Shown here: positions 17,141-25,122 of the stretch, piece after piece
Layout of the letters: the number at the start of each line of letters is the position of its first letter
Position numbering within the stretch: position 1 is the stretch's first letter
From: G963677915 sp963677915
Lineage (GTDB): Bacteria > Bacillota > Clostridia > Lachnospirales > Vallitaleaceae
Direction: 5' to 3'
Length of the DNA: 29,946 nt
NCBI GenBank assembly: GCA_963677915.2
Contig: CAXXGE010000019.1
Location: 1 to 29,946, forward strand
Translations under genes and position numbers: made by a program
The notes under the pieces: model-generated
The model's input: the letters and a program-made list of their open reading frames with translations, nothing else
Databases searched by the model: none
What the model was told of the DNA's origin: nothing

Positions 17141-18271
17141 ATGCCGCATGTAGGAACAACAACTAGAGCGTATGGAGGACCTGGCAAGTATATTCAGGGT
17201 CCCGGTGAATTCAAGAAACTGGAGGAATATACTTCTTTATATGGATCAAATGTATTTGTGTTGATTGATCGACGTCTTTTTGATTATATCAGTGATTTGA
17301 TAGCTAAGGTCTATGAAGGATCCTCTTCAAAAGTGTCCTTTGAAAAATTTACTGGAGAAGTAACATTAGAGGAGATAGACAGAATCATATTGACTGCCGA
17401 GGCGATAAGTCCGGATATTGTTGTTGGCATAGGTGGGGGGAAAACACTGGATACAGCCAAGGCTGTAGCTGCAACTATGAATAAACCTGTTATAAGTGCG
17501 CCAACTGCAGCGTCGACAGATGCACCTACCAGTGCACTCTCTGTTGTATATACTGCAGAGGGTGAGCAGACGCATTGTATTTTCCACAGAACAAATCCGG
17601 ATATAGTGCTCGTGGATACTGAAATCATCCTGACGGCACCTGTTCGGTATCTTGTTTCGGGAATGGGTGATGCATTGTCGACATACTTCGAATGCAGGGC
17701 AAATGCTGAGTCTGATACTGCAAACTACATAGGCAAAGGCTATAGGAGAACGAAAGCTGCTATGGCAATTGCAGAATTATGTTATGAAACACTGTTGGAG
17801 GATGGTCTGGCTGCGAAAATGGCTGCTGAGAGAGGGGTCTCCACCGTCGCGTTTGAAAACGTCGTTGAAGCAAATACACTTCTCAGCGGTGTTGGCTTCG
17901 AGAACACAGGATGTGCAGCGGGACATGCTGTAAACGAGGGACTGACTGTCTTGGAAGAAGCGCACCATTTTTACCATGGCGAGAAGGTGGCATTTGGGAC
18001 CATATGCCAGCTTATGTTGGAAAACAGGCCAAAGGAAGAAATAGATGAAGTTATAGAATTCTGCTTATCAGTAGGCTTGCCGACCACTTTGTGCGATCTG
18101 AATATTGAAGCATCAGAGGATAAGATAATGGCAGTGGCAAGAAGAGCTGCGATGGAAGATGGTATCGCCCATGCAGAACCTTTCGTAGTTACACCTGGTA
18201 TCATTTATAATACAATTCTTGCGACTGATGCATACGTCGAAGAATTCAAAAGAAGAAACGGCTATGCATAA
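17141..18271 (+). CDS. GldA-like glycerol/hydroxyacetone dehydrogenase
   Basis: This 376-residue iron-containing-type alcohol dehydrogenase closely resembles GldA, which interconverts glycerol and dihydroxyacetone and also reduces hydroxyacetone to 1,2-propanediol with NADH. Visible features are SPGKYIQG-like PGKYIQGPGEF near the start, the NAD-binding GIGGGKTLDTAKAVA, the APTAASTDAPTSALSVVYT loop, and metal ligands Asp177 (GMGDALSTYFE), His262 (GHAVNEGLT) and His279 (FYHGEKVAFG). Length is normal, with a short N-terminal extension (MPHVGTTTRAYG). AGGAGG lies just before the ATG. Its place directly behind the glycyl radical enzyme suggests that it reduces a carbonyl product of that enzyme or of a downstream aldolase, which would also recycle NADH. 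The true substrate is inferred. Confidence 0.92.
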   Translation: MPHVGTTTRAYGGPGKYIQGPGEFKKLEEYTSLYGSNVFVLIDRRLFDYISDLIAKVYEGSSSKVSFEKFTGEVTLEEIDRIILTAEAISPDIVVGIGGGKTLDTAKAVAATMNKPVISAPTAASTDAPTSALSVVYTAEGEQTHCIFHRTNPDIVLVDTEIILTAPVRYLVSGMGDALSTYFECRANAESDTANYIGKGYRRTKAAMAIAELCYETLLEDGLAAKMAAERGVSTVAFENVVEANTLLSGVGFENTGCAAGHAVNEGLTVLEEAHHFYHGEKVAFGTICQLMLENRPKEEIDEVIEFCLSVGLPTTLCDLNIEASEDKIMAVARRAAMEDGIAHAEPFVVTPGIIYNTILATDAYVEEFKRRNGYA

Positions 18272-18370
18272 TAGTTAAAGATTACAGTAGAAAAGTTCAT
18301 TCGGTTTCAACAGACAATGTTGTAATGTAAGAATGTAGCAAATAACTATGAATTCATATTGGAGGGCAAA

Positions 18371-19390
18371 ATGAAAAAAACAATGAAAATGATGACACTT
18401 GTGCTTCTTGTGGCTGCTTTGACGCTGGTTTTCGGTGCATGTTCCAAAGACGAAGCATCATCCAACAACAACCTTGAAGATGAAAAAACAGATACCGTAA
18501 GTGAAGTGACTGAGGGAAAAAAAGTTTTGAAAGTAGGCTTTTCTCAAATGGAAAACAATAATCCTTGGAGAATTGCAGAAACCAACAGTATCAAGCAGGA
18601 AGCAGAAAAAAGAGGCGTCGAGCTGGTCTATACGGATGCCCAGGGACAAACATCCAAGCAAGTCAGTGATGTCGAGGATATCATCGCACAAGGCGTCGAT
18701 TATATTCTTCTTGCTCCTAGGGAGTATGAGGGCTTGGCTCCGGCACTGCAGTCAGCAAAACAAGCAGGTATACCTGTAATTCTGATTGACAGAGAAGCTG
18801 CAGGAGAACCGGGTGTCGACTATGTCACTCTGATTGCATCCAATTTCATCGAAGAAGGAAACAGAGCAGGCGAATGGTTGGCCCAGCAAACGGATGGAAA
18901 AGCCAATATCGTAGAGCTGACAGGTACGACAGGTTCTTCGGTTGCAAAAGATAGGCAAGATGGATTCATGCAGGTGCTTGAAAATTATCCTGACATGAAA
19001 GTGATTGCATCACAAACTGGTGATTTTGCAAGGTCAAATGGTCAAAAAGTTATGGAAAACATCATTCAGGCAAAAGGTGATGAGATCACAGCTGTATATG
19101 CGCATAATGATGAGATGGCAATAGGTGCTATCCAAGCGCTGAAAGCAGCAGGAATGAAACCAGGCGAAGATGTAATTGTTGTTTCCATCGATGGATCCAA
19201 AGATGCATTGAAAGCAATCATCGCTGGCGAAATGGGAGCGACGGTTGAATGTAATCCGAGATTTGGTCCAAGTGCTTTTGACGTAGTGGAAAAGCTTGAA
19301 AATGGTGAAGAGGTACCCGTGAAGATTGTCAATCCGGATGAGTTCTTTGATATCGACAACGCTGAAAAATTTCTCGATACGGCGTACTAG
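18371..19390 (+). CDS. Sugar ABC transporter substrate-binding lipoprotein, copy 2
   Basis: This is a 339-residue RbsB-like lipoprotein, near twin of the one at 13306. The signal peptide ends LVFGAC (lipid Cys24) and the linker differs. The binding-domain strands (LAPREYEGLAPALQ, ILIDREAAGEPGVDYVTLI, TGTTGSSVA, AHNDEMAIGAIQALKA) are almost unchanged and the last part is identical, so the same or a very similar ligand is expected. Even the bases before the start are shared (GTAGCAAA, CTATGAATTCATAT, GGAGGG), so the duplication included the leader. It is the copy next to the transporter genes and should be the main one feeding the importer. The ATG at 18371 is chosen over the in-frame ATG 18359 because GGAGGG lies at 18361-18366. 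Confidence 0.93.
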   Translation: MKKTMKMMTLVLLVAALTLVFGACSKDEASSNNNLEDEKTDTVSEVTEGKKVLKVGFSQMENNNPWRIAETNSIKQEAEKRGVELVYTDAQGQTSKQVSDVEDIIAQGVDYILLAPREYEGLAPALQSAKQAGIPVILIDREAAGEPGVDYVTLIASNFIEEGNRAGEWLAQQTDGKANIVELTGTTGSSVAKDRQDGFMQVLENYPDMKVIASQTGDFARSNGQKVMENIIQAKGDEITAVYAHNDEMAIGAIQALKAAGMKPGEDVIVVSIDGSKDALKAIIAGEMGATVECNPRFGPSAFDVVEKLENGEEVPVKIVNPDEFFDIDNAEKFLDTAY

Positions 19391-19410
19391 AAATATTAAT
19401 TTATGATGAT

Positions 19411-19447
19411 GTAGTGAGAGAGGGAAATGTTAGGCCTCTCTCATTAC
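19411..19447 (+). promoter_or_regulatory. Intercistronic hairpin between binding protein and ATPase genes
   Basis: Thirteen bases at 19411-19423 pair with 19435-19447 (one G-T pair) around an 11-base loop. No T run follows, so full termination is unlikely. Such hairpins after a binding-protein gene commonly protect the upstream mRNA from 3' decay, which gives more binding protein than membrane components. Confidence 0.55.
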
Positions 19448-19472
19448 ATATAGGGATATAGGAGGTTTCTTT

Positions 19473-21002
19473 ATGCAAGGCGCAAAGTTGCTTGAGATGA
19501 AAAATATTGTTAAAACTTTTCCGGGAGTCAAAGCTCTTAAAGGAGTGGATTTCACTGTATATCCTGGTGAAGTTCATGCATTGATGGGGGAAAACGGTGC
19601 TGGGAAGTCAACACTCATAAAGGTGCTTACAGGTATATACCAAAGGGATGAAGGTGATATTCTCTTTAATGGGGAAAGTATCAGCCCGACAAGTGCATTG
19701 CAAGCGCAAAAATGTGGTATAAGCACAATCTATCAGGAGCTCAATCTGGTGCCTTGTCTGAGTGTTTGTGAAAATATCTTTCTGGGTAGGGAACCACAAA
19801 AGAAGAACGGAATGATTGACTGGAAAGAGGTTGAAAGAAAATCAAGAAAGATACTTGATGATATGGGTATCAAAGTTAATGTAAAGGAATTGCTGAAGGA
19901 GCAGAGCACTGCGGTCCAACAGATGGTTGCTATTGCAAGAGCGATATCCATAAATGCAAAGCTTGTAGTGATGGACGAGCCGACATCGTCTCTTGACGAA
20001 AAGGAAGTAAAGGTACTGTTTAGGGTTATTGAAAAACTAAAAGCGAAAAATATTGGTGTCGTATTTGTCAGCCACCGTCTGGATGAAATATTCGAAATTT
20101 GCGACAAGGCAACAATATTGAAAGACGGTACACTTGTTGGGGAATTGAATACAGAGGATATCAATAAACTGGATCTGATTTCCATGATGATTGGAAGAGA
20201 TGCGGATGCAATTATAAAATTCAGAAAAACGTATTCAGATTTCAAGACCAAAAAAGATGTAGTATGTGAATTGAAGAATGTCTATAGTGGTGTCAAACTG
20301 AAAGGCATTGATTTGAAGATAGGTAAAGGTGAAGTTGTCGGCTTGGCAGGCTTGCTTGGAGCTGGCAGAACGGAAATCGGGAAGGCTATATTTGGTGCAG
20401 ACAACATTGACCAAGGTGAAATCGAAGTCAATGGGGAAAAAGTAAAGTTCCATTTGCCTAAAGATGCCATTGGACGAGGGCTGGCATTCTGTTCGGAAGA
20501 TAGAAAAGTTGAAGGGATAATCCCGCATATGTCGGTTAAAGAGAATATGGTACTTGCGATATTGCCCAAGATTAGCAAGTTTGGAATAATTTCCCAAAAA
20601 GAAGTCAATGAAATTGTTGATAAATATATAGAGCTGTTTGGAATCAAGACGCCAAATCCAGAACAGCTTATTAGAAACTTGAGTGGTGGTAACCAGCAAA
20701 AAGTTCTTCTGGCAAGATGGCTATGTATGAAGCCGGATCTGGTAATTCTTGATGAACCGACACGAGGTATTGATGTGGGCGCTAAGTCAGAAATCGAAGC
20801 GTTGATTCAAGAGTTATCAGCTGCAGGAATCAGTGTATTGATGATTTCATCTGAATTGGAAGAACTGGTTCGTGGTTGTGATAGAGTAGCGGTAATCGTT
20901 GATGGAAAAAAAGTCAAGGAACTGGAAGCAGAAGACATAACTGAACAGAATATCATGAGTGCAATAGCTGAAGGGCACTACTCTACTGAAAAAGTCAGTT
21001 AG
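19473..21002 (+). CDS. Sugar ABC importer ATPase with two nucleotide-binding domains (RbsA/MglA type)
   Basis: This 509-residue cytoplasmic protein contains two fused ABC domains, as in the CUT2 ribose/galactose importers. Domain 1 has Walker A GENGAGKST (residues 39-47), the Q-loop YQELNLVPCLSV, Walker B LVVMDEPTSSLD and switch His in VSHRLDE. Domain 2 has the usual degenerate Walker A (LLGAGRTEIGKAIFG), an intact signature NLSGGNQQKV and LVILDEPTRGIDVGAKSEIE. The domain 1 signature position reads STAVQQMVAIARA, also the usual CUT2 variant. AGGAGG precedes the ATG by seven bases. It powers the two permeases encoded immediately downstream. Confidence 0.96.
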   Translation: MQGAKLLEMKNIVKTFPGVKALKGVDFTVYPGEVHALMGENGAGKSTLIKVLTGIYQRDEGDILFNGESISPTSALQAQKCGISTIYQELNLVPCLSVCENIFLGREPQKKNGMIDWKEVERKSRKILDDMGIKVNVKELLKEQSTAVQQMVAIARAISINAKLVVMDEPTSSLDEKEVKVLFRVIEKLKAKNIGVVFVSHRLDEIFEICDKATILKDGTLVGELNTEDINKLDLISMMIGRDADAIIKFRKTYSDFKTKKDVVCELKNVYSGVKLKGIDLKIGKGEVVGLAGLLGAGRTEIGKAIFGADNIDQGEIEVNGEKVKFHLPKDAIGRGLAFCSEDRKVEGIIPHMSVKENMVLAILPKISKFGIISQKEVNEIVDKYIELFGIKTPNPEQLIRNLSGGNQQKVLLARWLCMKPDLVILDEPTRGIDVGAKSEIEALIQELSAAGISVLMISSELEELVRGCDRVAVIVDGKKVKELEAEDITEQNIMSAIAEGHYSTEKVS

Positions 21003-21019
21003 TTGAAGGAGGAAGTGGA

Positions 21020-22006
21020 ATGTCATCTCAAACTGGAGTGGAAATAAACTACACCAAAACAAGACCTAAAACAGTCAATCATGAGTTCGATGAAATGGCC
21101 AGAAAATATGGGGCTTATGCAGTGTTGGTGCTTATATTGGCGCTTAATTGTGTGTTTACTCCCAATTTTGCAAAAGTCACTACAATAAATAATATCTTGG
21201 TTCAGGTTGCAACAATAATGCTGGTATCTTTAGGAATGACAATTGTGATATCATCAGGTGGAATTGATATTTCTGTTGGATCGATCATGGCAATATCGGC
21301 TATCATATCCGCCAAGCTGCTTCCTTACGGTGTGACGACAGCTGTATTCGGGGGACTGGCAATAGCTTCTTTCTTTGGTATGCTCATCGGTTTCTTGATT
21401 ATTCACTATAAAATTCAGCCGATAATCGTAACACTGACATTCATGATAGCTGGTCGGGGAATAGCACAAGTAATTAATAACGCCCAACTTTTGAACTTCA
21501 TAGAGCCAAAGTTTTCGTACTTGGGACTCCACCGCTTTGGTAATGTTCTGCCGATTCAGGTTGTGATTATCGCTGTCGCAGTAGCGGTCATAAGTTTTAT
21601 CGTGAAAAGAATGACGTTTGGACAATATATTCAATCAATGGGGGATAACCTTAAAGCTTCCAGATTGGCAGGTATAAATACTTTTGCAACAACATTGATT
21701 ATCTATACATTAAGCAGTTTTCTTGCGGGATTTGCTGGAATCATCGAAACAGCGCGATTATCTGCTGCTGATGCCAATGCAATTGGTCGTTTAATAGAAC
21801 TGGATGCTATAGCTGCTGTAGCTGTCGGTGGTACTTGCATGACAGGCGGCAGAGCAAGAATAATGGGCACGATGGCTGGGGCTTTAATCATGCAGATTAT
21901 CACAGTCAGTGTGAATATGAATAATATTCCTTACTCGTATTCACTTGTTGTCAAGTCGATTATCATAATTCTAGCACTGTATGTGCAAAGGGAAAGAAGC
22001 AAATAA
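21020..22006 (+). CDS. Sugar ABC importer permease 1 (RbsC-like)
   Basis: This 328-residue integral membrane protein of the CUT2 permease family has about nine or ten hydrophobic helices. The signature segment GMTIVISSGGIDISVGSIMA lies in the first third, and the GDNLKASRLAGI coupling loop contacts the ATPase. A hydrophilic N-terminal tail of about 30 residues precedes the first helix. AAGGAGG lies 11 bases before the start, and the second permease gene begins 14 bases after its stop. The paired permeases recall YtfT/YjfF or LsrC/LsrD, which form heterodimers. Confidence 0.94.
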   Translation: MSSQTGVEINYTKTRPKTVNHEFDEMARKYGAYAVLVLILALNCVFTPNFAKVTTINNILVQVATIMLVSLGMTIVISSGGIDISVGSIMAISAIISAKLLPYGVTTAVFGGLAIASFFGMLIGFLIIHYKIQPIIVTLTFMIAGRGIAQVINNAQLLNFIEPKFSYLGLHRFGNVLPIQVVIIAVAVAVISFIVKRMTFGQYIQSMGDNLKASRLAGINTFATTLIIYTLSSFLAGFAGIIETARLSAADANAIGRLIELDAIAAVAVGGTCMTGGRARIMGTMAGALIMQIITVSVNMNNIPYSYSLVVKSIIIILALYVQRERSK

Positions 22007-22020
22007 GGGGGGAGCGACAG

Positions 22021-22998
22021 ATGGTAAAAAACTTAACAAGATTCAATAAATTCGATCTTATGAAAAATCTCAACAATTACAGTGCGTTGATTACCCTTAT
22101 TGTACTGGTTGTTGTGGCATCGGCCAGGTATGAACAGTTTTTGAGCCTGTTGAATATCAGCAATGTCATGCGGCAGGTGAGCATGGTCGGTTTAATTGCA
22201 ATAGGGATGACTTTTGTAATACTGATTGGTGGCATCGATTTGTCGGTTGGATCAATCGTAGCATTATCCGGAATTATTGCAGCATACTTGACGAATGTCA
22301 GCCTAATACTTGCAATTGTTGTACCACTATTAGTTGGGCTGATTTTGGGAGTTGTCAATGGTTTGGTAGTAGCCAAAATGAAAGTCGCCCCATTTATTGC
22401 GACACTTGCAATGATGATGGGTGTGAGAGGACTCGCATATATTGCTACAGGGGAAGTGACGATCACAGTCAATCAGGAAATGGCGGTTTTCACTCAGATG
22501 GCCAGAGGGTATCTTTGGAATATTCCAATTCCGGTATATATACTGCTTGCTATAGTCACCGTGGCTGTCATCATATCCAGACATACCAGGATCGGAAGGC
22601 ACGTTTACGCTGTAGGAGGCAATGAGGAAGCTGCCAGAATGATGGGATTGAAGGTCGAAAGCATCAAAATCTTCGCTTACGCAGTCAACGGATTTTTATC
22701 CGCATTAGCTGGCGTTATACTAACTTCCCGGCTCGGTGCGGGGCAACCTGTAGCAGGAGAAGGATGGGAAATGACTGTAATCGCTTCTGTCGTTATTGGA
22801 GGAACACTTCTAACTGGTGGCGTTGGTAAATTCAGTGGAACATTCTTTGGCGTTTTGATTATAGGAATTTTGACGAATATATTCAACATGCAGGGGAATA
22901 TCAATACTTGGTGGCAGAACGTTCTTATGGGTGCATTGCTTTTAATTGTAGTCATCATCCAATCGAAGATTACATCGGCGAGACATTCGGCTGTGTAA
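22021..22998 (+). CDS. Sugar ABC importer permease 2 (RbsC-like)
   Basis: This 325-residue partner of permease 1 carries the same family signature, GMTFVILIGGIDLSVGSIVA, and the coupling loop YAVGGNEEAARMMGLKV. Helices span the membrane through most of the length. GGGGGGAG at 22008-22015 serves as ribosome site. Two different permeases in one importer usually form an asymmetric pore. Nothing in the sequence identifies the sugar. Confidence 0.94.
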   Translation: MVKNLTRFNKFDLMKNLNNYSALITLIVLVVVASARYEQFLSLLNISNVMRQVSMVGLIAIGMTFVILIGGIDLSVGSIVALSGIIAAYLTNVSLILAIVVPLLVGLILGVVNGLVVAKMKVAPFIATLAMMMGVRGLAYIATGEVTITVNQEMAVFTQMARGYLWNIPIPVYILLAIVTVAVIISRHTRIGRHVYAVGGNEEAARMMGLKVESIKIFAYAVNGFLSALAGVILTSRLGAGQPVAGEGWEMTVIASVVIGGTLLTGGVGKFSGTFFGVLIIGILTNIFNMQGNINTWWQNVLMGALLLIVVIIQSKITSARHSAV

Positions 22999-23059
22999 CC
23001 GGGATTGAATTGTTAGATGAAGTTAGTAAAAAATCTTGAAATATGCGAGGATGAATATT

Positions 23060-24607
23060 ATGAAGTATTTAATCGGAATTGATATCGGAACAACAGGGAC
23101 GAAGTCGGCCATATTTGATACTGATGGAATGCTTCTTGGTGAAGCATATAGAGAATCGACACTTCATTATCCAAAACCAGGATGGGTAGAGCAGGACCCT
23201 GATGAATTCTATTCGCTGACATGTGACACAATAAGGGAAATCATGGACAAGACAGAAATTGACCCTAGAGATGTTGCGGCTATATGCATTGATGGACAAA
23301 TGGCAGGCGTGCTGGGGATTGATAACGATTGGAAACCAGTAACACATTATGATTCCTGGCTTGACAACCGATGTGAGAAATATGTCGAATATATTCAGGA
23401 TTCATATGGAGACAAAGTCTTAGAACTTTCTGGTCTGCCGTCTACGGTAGCGCATTGTGCAAAAATCCTCTGGTGGAAACACGAGGAACCTGACATCTAT
23501 GAACGTATCGAGAAATTCATCCAGCCTGCAGCTTATGTATCAGGCAGGATGGTTGGGCTTAAAGGGAAAGATGCGTTTATCGATTATACATATCTCCACT
23601 TTACCGGATTATACGATTCAAGGAATACGGAATGGTCGGCAGAACTCTGCGATAAATTTGAAATCTCCATTGATAAGCTTCCTGAAATTGTTGAACCATG
23701 GAAGGTCATTGGAAGATTAACGGACGAAGTGGCCAGAGAGTGCGGGCTGACGACTGCTGTATCGGTGGTAGCGGGTGCCGGAGATCAAGCGGCAGGTTTC
23801 CTGGGTGCAGGGCTGGTTGAACCGGGACTTGTTGTCGATGTCGCGGGGACGGCGTCTGTCTTCGCCTGTTGTGTCGATGAATATCGACCTGATCTCATGC
23901 ACAAGACACTGCTTTTCCCAAAGGCTGTTTCGGATGGGCTTTGGTTTCCTCACGCCTATATCGGAGGGGGAGGCTTGTGTCTCCGGTGGTTCAGGGATTC
24001 TATCGTACAACCGGATGAAGAAGCTTTAGGCAGCATGTATGACGTGTTGAACAATGAAGCCGAAGATATTCCGCCGGCTTCCGATGGGTTGATGTTTGTT
24101 CCACATTTGGGTGGAAGGAATTATCCATATGACAGCAACATACGCGGTACATGGACCGGTTTTAGCTGGGGGCATAAAAGAAAGCATTTCTATAGATCCA
24201 TTATGGAAGCGATTGCTTATGAATACTATAGTTATTTGAAGATAGAAAAGAGCCTCTTTCCGGAAGTTGAATTCAAGGAGGTCAGGGTCATCGGTGGCGG
24301 ATCCAAAAGCATGCTTTTCAATCAGATAAAGGCAAATGTACTGGGAATCCCATACGTACAATTGGATAGAGACGAAGTCGGCGTTCTGGGTTCTGCAATC
24401 ATCGCTGGTTTTGGTGTTGGCATATTCGACGACTTGAATGAAACTGCAAAGAAATTCATCAATACAAGAAACCGTATTGAGCCGGATATGGAACTACATG
24501 AGTACTATAGAAATTATGCGGATTTATATATGGATATGATCAGCACCATAAAGCCGATTTACAAAAGGTTGGCGGAATTATCAGCATTACTGGTTCCGCA
24601 AAAATGA
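23060..24607 (+). CDS. FGGY-family carbohydrate kinase (xylulokinase-like)
   Basis: This 515-residue kinase phosphorylates a sugar or polyol with ATP in the cytosol. The N-terminal phosphate loop reads GIDIGTTGTKSAIFD, substrate-site elements are CIDGQMAG and HYDSWLDNR, and the catalytic base is Asp242 in GAGDQAAGF. The second ATP-binding segment is VIGGGSKSMLFNQ. DSWLDNR differs from the WNDxR type of true xylulokinases, so the substrate may differ. I start at 23060: the upstream in-frame ATGs at 23036 and 23051 leave no space for the GCGAGGA site. It probably phosphorylates the imported compound or the product of the radical enzyme. The order of steps is unknown. Confidence 0.92.
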   Translation: MKYLIGIDIGTTGTKSAIFDTDGMLLGEAYRESTLHYPKPGWVEQDPDEFYSLTCDTIREIMDKTEIDPRDVAAICIDGQMAGVLGIDNDWKPVTHYDSWLDNRCEKYVEYIQDSYGDKVLELSGLPSTVAHCAKILWWKHEEPDIYERIEKFIQPAAYVSGRMVGLKGKDAFIDYTYLHFTGLYDSRNTEWSAELCDKFEISIDKLPEIVEPWKVIGRLTDEVARECGLTTAVSVVAGAGDQAAGFLGAGLVEPGLVVDVAGTASVFACCVDEYRPDLMHKTLLFPKAVSDGLWFPHAYIGGGGLCLRWFRDSIVQPDEEALGSMYDVLNNEAEDIPPASDGLMFVPHLGGRNYPYDSNIRGTWTGFSWGHKRKHFYRSIMEAIAYEYYSYLKIEKSLFPEVEFKEVRVIGGGSKSMLFNQIKANVLGIPYVQLDRDEVGVLGSAIIAGFGVGIFDDLNETAKKFINTRNRIEPDMELHEYYRNYADLYMDMISTIKPIYKRLAELSALLVPQK

Positions 24608-24621
24608 ATGGAGAGAAGGAA

Positions 24622-25098
24622 ATGGCGAAAAAAATCAGAGTCAACAAAGCAACTCATGAAAACTTCAAAGATTTTGGACACATAATTTCCAGAGATGGGC
24701 TGGCAGCCGATGCTGGCAATGATATGTTTAATTGGTGGGATAAGCTGGCTGCCTTCAATGACATGGATTCTATAAGCGTCAATATACTGGAGGCAAAAAA
24801 AAGGGACTTGGTACTGACGAAAATGGAACATCACATAAATACGCCGGAACTGGTATTATCGATGGAAGGTCAGGATGCTATAATAGTAGTAGCACCTGCT
24901 GGCGAATTCGATGATAATGCCATTGAAGCTTTTTATTTGGAAGGTGGCATGGGCGTTGTGTTGAATACGGGTGTGCGTCATTTTATTCCCTATCCCATGC
25001 TGGAAGACACAGATTTCCTGATTGTCTTCAAAGACAATACTGGATCCAATGACCTCGTCTGGGAAGAGTTGTCTGAGCGTTGCCTCCTAGAAATGTAA
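24622..25098 (+). CDS. Ureidoglycolate-lyase-like (AllA family) small cupin protein
   Basis: This 158-residue protein resembles the AllA/ureidoglycolate lyase fold, a beta-barrel of the cupin type. Recognisable are NKATHENFKDFGHII near the start, MEHHINTPELVLSMEGQDAI (the conserved His pair and barrel strands), IIVVAPAGEFD, and the C-terminal GVVLNTGVRHFIPYPMLEDT followed by DFLIVFKD. In the purine pathway AllA acts on ureidoglycolate, but no other allantoin gene is nearby, so an isomerase, lyase or ligand-binding role in this sugar pathway is more likely. I start at ATG 24622 (GAGAGAAGGA just before). An in-frame ATG at 24604 overlaps the kinase stop but has a poor site. Confidence 0.7.
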   Translation: MAKKIRVNKATHENFKDFGHIISRDGLAADAGNDMFNWWDKLAAFNDMDSISVNILEAKKRDLVLTKMEHHINTPELVLSMEGQDAIIVVAPAGEFDDNAIEAFYLEGGMGVVLNTGVRHFIPYPMLEDTDFLIVFKDNTGSNDLVWEELSERCLLEM

Positions 25099-25122
25099 TA
25101 CAGAGGTGAAGGGAGTAGATGA

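Noticed and set aside
24604..24621. ATG overlapping the kinase stop as the start of the cupin gene
   Set aside because: The bases that would encode its first residues form the ribosome site for ATG 24622, and family members begin near there.
24622..25098. Allantoin/ureide degradation role for the AllA-like protein
   Set aside because: No allantoinase, allantoate hydrolase or ureidoglycolate dehydrogenase gene is present, and the context is a sugar operon.
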